Of a DNA stretch of 27,562 bases, positions 23,714 to 27,562 are shown in pieces (within the stretch, counting starts at the first letter, position 1; every line of letters begins with the position of its first letter). A model generated the notes under the pieces. It saw only the letters and a program-made list of their open reading frames with translations, was not told where the DNA came from and did no database searches. The DNA is from Cyanobacteriota bacterium. Lineage in GTDB: Bacteria; Cyanobacteriota; Cyanobacteriia; Leptolyngbyales; Leptolyngbyaceae. The DNA is taken from positions 1-27,562 of the forward strand of contig JAIXVO010000786.1 of assembly GCA_027482985.1 (NCBI GenBank). The letters are read 5' to 3'. The position numbers and the translations under genes were made by a program.

Positions 23714-26531
23714 GAATAAACTCCTTCTTCTCGGAAGCAGGCGAGGCAGGGGCAGGGGCGATCGTATCGAGGGAAGCTCCGTTGCGAATGGCAGCGACAT
23801 ATTGCTCGGCGAACTTTGCCATACCTAAAAGCTTCTGGGATGGATATTGGGCTAAGACGCGAGACCGGGCAGCCTGCTCATCGGGGTTATTGGCAACGGT
23901 TGCAATCTGGATCGGGCTGGGATAGTAGCGACAATAGGTATAAGTGCCGTCAATATCCAGTAGCCAGTTGGAATACATCTCAGATCGCCGGGGAAAGAAG
24001 TGTTCTCCAGCATTACGGGCGATGATGCCTCGCTCATAGCTCAGGTGACGCACAAACGATTCGATCGCGAGAGGTTGAATTCGCCCAATCAAGCGGGTGT
24101 TCATATTCTGCATAATCTGTTGTCCTGCCACCGAATTCATAATGGTGTCCGGGTCTTGCGCGGAGAGAAATACCCGAATTCCAGATTTCGCACCATTGGC
24201 ACACAGTCGTCCGATCAAACGAGCGATCGTGTTGAAGGCAAACAGAATGGGCGATTCATCAATGAAGAAGATTGACTTGGGCGATTCTAGAGCGCGACGC
24301 AATGCCGCAGAATAGGCAGACAGCGATAGAATCGCGGCTTCGTTCTCGTTACTGAGGTTTCGCAGAGCAAACACCAGTAATTGAGCATCGGTTGGAAATG
24401 AGGACGGATGCCCGATCGCTTTGCCAATCCGTGACGAGTTGAGCCAGTAATCCAGTTGCAGCATAATCTGCGTTTGGGCACTGCGAATCGAGCCGATGTC
24501 ATCCTCAATGCCCAGTTTTTCAACGGTGCAGAAGGTCATGAAGTCAAACAGTGTGGGCATTTGCTTCCAGGGAAGGGAGCCAAATCCTGCTTCATGCGCT
24601 GCCTCGTACCGCGCTGTAATGCCTGGATCACTGAAGAAGTTGGTCAAGGCACGACCAATGAGCGATCGCACGGTCTGCTCCAGCAAAGGATCTTGTTGGG
24701 CAGAGGGCAGAACCATTGTGACCAAGGCTCCCTCCAGAAAAGCCTTGTAGTCATCAAAGCGTTCCAGCCGCTTTTCCTCGCTGAGGTTGAGATGCCGCAG
24801 ATCGGGCAACTCCATTAAGTTATTGCTTTCCTTACCAATGTCGAAGTACGCTGCTTTTGGTTTAAGGAATTCCGCGTAGTCTGAAAAGGTTGAAGTTCCA
24901 TCGGGTTTAGGATAATCCAGGGCTACAACGGGATAACCTTCTGAGAGAAATCGACTGAGTGCGCCGGAGAGGATGACTGATTTACCAGAACGAGTGGTGC
25001 CGTAGCAGGCGATGTTCCGGTGGTCGTGAATGAAGTCTACTCGCACCGGGGTTCCGCCTTCATCGGCAATCAGTTCAAGACCAGAGCGATCGCCAGGTTT
25101 GGTCATGGTTAGTGACATCAGCCCTGGTGCCTCATGGGAGAGGTAGGTCATTTGCCGCTTAAAGGGCGAACCCAGGAGTTTTTCCCAGGAACAGGGCAAG
25201 CTTTGTAGCCAGATCTGCCACGCAATCTCGGTTTCCCGTACCACTTTGGCGGGAAGTTGGAAGCACTCAGAGAGCAATGTACAGGCTTCATCCAACTGAG
25301 CAGCGGTATCTCGATGCACCAGAAATACGGTTGCCACCTGCACGGGCATCGCTCCCTCATAAAGTTTTGCCTGTGCCTGAACCGATCGCTGCGTTTTGAT
25401 GTGCGCTGCCACGTCAATGCTGGATTTGCGTTCTGCCAGTTGGGAAGCCACATTATTCTGCTTAATCAGGCGTTGCATATTCACTTTGACTAAGCTGGCA
25501 TTGGTGCTGGCGACCTGGCAGAAAACCTCAGTGTCAAACACCTGGGGGCGGCAGAGAACATTCCACAAAAATCGCAGTTGATCTTGCATATTGAGGAAAC
25601 CGCCAGGTTTAGCCGTAAAGGTCAACGCCCCCACATATTTGCCTTTGACCTTAATCCACTGGCGATCAGCTTTGGGAACGGTGGTATGTCCATGTTCTCC
25701 TTGAATCAACATCGTTGCGGGATGCAGGTCGTTGTTGACGACCTCCGATAGTCCCTGCTGGTTGAGGAGCAGGTATTGCGGTACGTCTGGTGCAGGTGAC
25801 AGGTTAAAACGGTTCCAAATTTGTTTCCACAATTGCGTCACATCCATCGGTTTGACATCCAAACCCATTTTGATGTTGAGCAGTTGCTCCCACCGTAAGT
25901 ATCCTTCGGTCAGGACTCGTTGCAAGGTATCTTCCAGGCGTTGTTCAGCAACTTCATCGCCTTTGCCTTTGAACACCTCCCAAAATTCCACTATCTTTGC
26001 CAGAGATTTTTCAATCCAGTCGGCATCGTTGGAGGTTTTCTGGTTGGGTTCAATGGTATAGGTGGCATAGAGGTGTAACTGCTTAGGCTTACGAATACCT
26101 GCATTTTTGAGTTCCTGTGCCCTGGTCTTTTCACTCATCAAGAGCAGCCGTAATTCAGGAGAAGGAGCTTTCGTGAGTAATTGATTGAGTTCTGACTGGC
26201 GATCGCTATCCTCCCGAAATGACTGCAAATGCAGGGTGAGATGCCCCCCTGAAGGCAGTTCTTTAAGAGCAGATTCCAGCTTGCTTAACGTTGGTTTGAT
26301 TTGTTCAGAGCGCAAGGTGTCATGAATGCCACTGCTGACAAAGCCAAACACGAACTGATAGCGGTTCCTGCTTTTCTGCAAAACGGCAGTCCCAACACTG
26401 CGCCCCTTCAACTCCAACTGAGCAAAGCCAGCCAGAGAATTGAAGTCTTCAAAGGCAGATTGGGTAACTGTTTTCTTCTGTTGGCCCCGTTCCAGCAGGG
26501 TCACTCGTTTTTTACCTAATTTGGGTTTCAT
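23703..26531 (-). CDS. virB4: VirB4/TraC-type conjugation ATPase
   Basis: A 942-residue cytoplasmic ATPase that powers T4SS assembly and pilus biogenesis. The Walker A motif GTTRSGKS lies at residues 511-518 (K517), and the Walker B stretch FFIDES has its acidic pair at D758-E759. Further C-terminal motifs such as SAQDPDTI fit the HerA/VirB4 ATPase fold. The N-terminal ~450 residues correspond to the membrane-interacting VirB4 domain, which is less conserved. The length is in the usual 800-950 range. It starts inside the ATGA overlap with the VirB3-like gene, and its last 11 bp overlap the start of the next gene, so the three are co-transcribed and probably translationally coupled. Both ATPase motifs are intact, so the protein is expected to be active. 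The family call is firm; the substrate is not visible from sequence. Confidence 0.92.
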   Translation of the reverse strand: MKPKLGKKRVTLLERGQQKKTVTQSAFEDFNSLAGFAQLELKGRSVGTAVLQKSRNRYQFVFGFVSSGIHDTLRSEQIKPTLSKLESALKELPSGGHLTLHLQSFREDSDRQSELNQLLTKAPSPELRLLLMSEKTRAQELKNAGIRKPKQLHLYATYTIEPNQKTSNDADWIEKSLAKIVEFWEVFKGKGDEVAEQRLEDTLQRVLTEGYLRWEQLLNIKMGLDVKPMDVTQLWKQIWNRFNLSPAPDVPQYLLLNQQGLSEVVNNDLHPATMLIQGEHGHTTVPKADRQWIKVKGKYVGALTFTAKPGGFLNMQDQLRFLWNVLCRPQVFDTEVFCQVASTNASLVKVNMQRLIKQNNVASQLAERKSSIDVAAHIKTQRSVQAQAKLYEGAMPVQVATVFLVHRDTAAQLDEACTLLSECFQLPAKVVRETEIAWQIWLQSLPCSWEKLLGSPFKRQMTYLSHEAPGLMSLTMTKPGDRSGLELIADEGGTPVRVDFIHDHRNIACYGTTRSGKSVILSGALSRFLSEGYPVVALDYPKPDGTSTFSDYAEFLKPKAAYFDIGKESNNLMELPDLRHLNLSEEKRLERFDDYKAFLEGALVTMVLPSAQQDPLLEQTVRSLIGRALTNFFSDPGITARYEAAHEAGFGSLPWKQMPTLFDFMTFCTVEKLGIEDDIGSIRSAQTQIMLQLDYWLNSSRIGKAIGHPSSFPTDAQLLVFALRNLSNENEAAILSLSAYSAALRRALESPKSIFFIDESPILFAFNTIARLIGRLCANGAKSGIRVFLSAQDPDTIMNSVAGQQIMQNMNTRLIGRIQPLAIESFVRHLSYERGIIARNAGEHFFPRRSEMYSNWLLDIDGTYTYCRYYPSPIQIATVANNPDEQAARSRVLAQYPSQKLLGMAKFAEQYVAAIRNGASLDTIAPAPASPASEKKEFIHAA
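23721..23726 (-). promoter_or_regulatory. Shine-Dalgarno site fixing the VirB5-like start
   Basis: AAGGAG on the minus strand, 7 bases before the ATG at 23713 and inside the 3' end of virB4. It decides between this start and the upstream ATG at 23800, which would overlap virB4 by 98 bp. Confidence 0.8.
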
Positions 26532-26881
26532 CGTTTTCTCCGCTTGCGACTGGGTTTGTGGCTTCGTTTCGCTGAGCGTTTTTCCAAAAGACTGGTGTAA
26601 GGTTGATTGCCCAATGTCCAGCGCGGCACCCCATGAAACTTACTCAAAAATCGCCAGCTTTCATCGCCTGTCAATGCCCACCAGGTTCCCATCCCCCATG
26701 CTGCAATCAAGCACGTTGCGATCCAGGGCAAGCCCAAAAGTCCCTGACAAATCAGGTAAGAAACCACAATAATGCCAATCCAGGCAACAACTTGTTCGCC
26801 GGGGATGGGACCTAAACGGGGCTTGGCGTTTAGAATCTGGTTAACTGGAACAAACTCATCTTTATCGTGTTCGTTTGCCAT
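26528..26881 (-). CDS. VirB3-like small membrane protein
   Basis: A 117-residue protein with a polar N-terminus, two closely spaced hydrophobic helices (about residues 30-48 and 50-70) and a very basic tail ending in KPSRKRRKR. VirB3 is a small inner-membrane protein that works with the VirB4 ATPase, and in most T4SS operons it is encoded directly before virB4. Here the stop codon overlaps the virB4 start in an ATGA (26528-26531), which implies coupled translation. No strong Shine-Dalgarno sequence precedes the ATG at 26881. The call rests on size, topology and position rather than on a recognised sequence motif. Some T4SS families use a PrgI-type protein in this place, which would be the main alternative. 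Confidence 0.6.
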   Translation of the reverse strand: MANEHDKDEFVPVNQILNAKPRLGPIPGEQVVAWIGIIVVSYLICQGLLGLPWIATCLIAAWGMGTWWALTGDESWRFLSKFHGVPRWTLGNQPYTSLLEKRSAKRSHKPSRKRRKR

Positions 26882-26901
26882 GTTTGATTGAGCCAGAGAA
26901 A

Positions 26902-27023
26902 TAGTAACGGTGAGTTTTTAAAATAGTTATAAGAGACTAACTTGAGATGCTTAATAAATTTATTTGAGACATTCAAATAAATTTTTAAGACAAGCCTCTG
27001 AACGTTTTACATCACCGTTACTA
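26902..27023. repeat. 122-bp imperfect palindrome with 12-bp terminal inverted repeats (MITE-like)
   Basis: The ends TAGTAACGGTGA (26902-26913) and TCACCGTTACTA (27012-27023) are perfect inverted copies. Near the centre, AAATTTATTTGA (26956-26967) and TCAAATAAATTT (26973-26984) form a second perfect 12-bp pair around a 5-base loop. The arms between can be partly aligned with gaps (shared TAAAA and CTTG blocks), so the whole stretch is an imperfect hairpin. The outer ends carry TA, as a TA target duplication would. It fills most of the 172-bp gap between the VirB2-like and VirB3-like genes. It could be a miniature transposable element, a folded mRNA element lowering readthrough after the first gene, or both. 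A TATAAC box on the minus strand (26931-26926) could serve as a -10 for the downstream genes, but its -35 is poor. Confidence 0.8.
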
Positions 27024-27053
27024 AATGGATAGAAGACAATAACAATGTAGCGA

Positions 27054-27562
27054 TTAAGGTGATGTGATCAGTGTAGTTAAAGCATCTCCAATGACGATAC
27101 AAAGCACCACAATTAAAGGAACACGAGCCGCCGTCGTCCAATCTTCATCGTTTCTAAACGCATTAATGACGCGGACTAGAGCGATTCCGATGTAAATACA
27201 GAAGATGACTCTCAGGGTTCCAAAGATCAGTGGAATAAAGGTATCTACTCCCTGCACACCGTTAACGGCAAAAATCTGCTGCACGTATTGTTCTGCTGCG
27301 CTGAAAAACAGAGCTTGACTGGGAGCCATTGCCGACAGCCATGCACCACTGGCAAAGCAGGTTGAAAGCCAGGGAAGTTTGTGTTCGGGAATTCCTGCTT
27401 TTTGCAGTAAGGTTGTCCAGATTTTTTGACAAAGCGGACTCGACTTAATGATGCCTTTAACGATCCGAATGGTGAGCGCCGCAATCGTTGCACCCAGAAC
27501 AAACAAAGGTGCATGGATCACCAGATTCAGTCCGAGAATTGCACCAGAGACAAGCCAGGGGG
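27054..27562 (-). CDS. T4SS membrane protein, VirB2/TrbC-like candidate (5' end cut by window edge)
   Basis: This is an integral membrane protein at the head of the T4SS block. A GTG at 27519-27521 could start a 155-residue protein. However, the frame stays open upstream to the last base of the window and encodes further hydrophobic residues (GAILGLNLVIHAPLF), so the true start probably lies outside. Hydrophobic segments fall near residues 1-20, 94-118 and 133-152, counted from the GTG. The last two form a helical hairpin joined by a short charged loop containing DEDWT. Position before VirB3- and VirB4-like genes is where the VirB2 pilin sits in most T4SS operons, and a two-helix hairpin fits a pilin. 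The protein is longer than usual pilins and I see no clear family signature, so the VirB2 name is inference; membrane protein is secure. Confidence 0.6.
   Translation of the reverse strand, partial: PWLVSGAILGLNLVIHAPLFVLGATIAALTIRIVKGIIKSSPLCQKIWTTLLQKAGIPEHKLPWLSTCFASGAWLSAMAPSQALFFSAAEQYVQQIFAVNGVQGVDTFIPLIFGTLRVIFCIYIGIALVRVINAFRNDEDWTTAARVPLIVVLCIVIGDALTTLITSP

Noticed and set aside
1..27562. CRISPR arrays, tRNA or rRNA genes, intact insertion sequences
   Set aside because: No regularly spaced direct repeats, cloverleaf-like segments, rRNA blocks or transposase frames were seen.

Overview
The window is a single, almost gap-free block of genes that all read on the minus strand, so the block is transcribed from right to left. 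It looks like part of a conjugative plasmid or integrated conjugative element of a cyanobacterium. The host call rests on the roughly two dozen GCGATCGC octamers (HIP1, the hallmark cyanobacterial repeat) counted by eye. I cannot name the genus.

From 27562 down to 16188 lies a type IV secretion (T4SS) cluster: a membrane protein cut by the window edge (VirB2-like candidate), a VirB3-like protein, the VirB4 ATPase, a secreted VirB5/TrbJ-like protein, the polytopic VirB6/TrbL, a VirB8-like protein, VirB10/TrbI, a VirB9-like protein, a 77-residue protein and the VirD4 coupling ATPase. No relaxase and no VirB11 are in the window. A 122-bp imperfect palindrome with 12-bp termini (26902-27023) separates the first two genes.

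From 16183 to 4680 come an unrecognised 531-residue protein, a 64-residue acidic protein and a giant 3231-residue protein. The giant contains an N6-adenine methyltransferase, a strawberry-notch type helicase, an RNase D-like 3'-5' exonuclease, a family A DNA polymerase and a DUF3991/TOPRIM primase-like module. It fits the 'polyvalent protein' concept (multi-domain proteins sent along with invading DNA) and joins DarB-like antirestriction modules to a replication module. Its linker between methyltransferase and helicase hides a second gene in the +1 frame (12893-13408). That gene encodes a very acidic 171-residue protein, and it has a Shine-Dalgarno site and ordinary codon use, while the giant's own frame looks like by-product sequence there.

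From 4577 to 261 is an envelope module: a cysteine-rich secreted hydrolase (lysozyme-like plus M23 peptidase, a VirB1 counterpart), two small secreted proteins and a DsbA-like oxidoreductase, the last three joined by ATGA overlaps. The likely joint logic is that the T4SS spans the envelope, the hydrolase opens peptidoglycan, DsbA oxidises the secreted cysteine proteins, VirD4 feeds the substrate, and the giant protects and replicates DNA, perhaps in the recipient. Bases 1-260 hold no gene, only a possible terminator and an inverted repeat.
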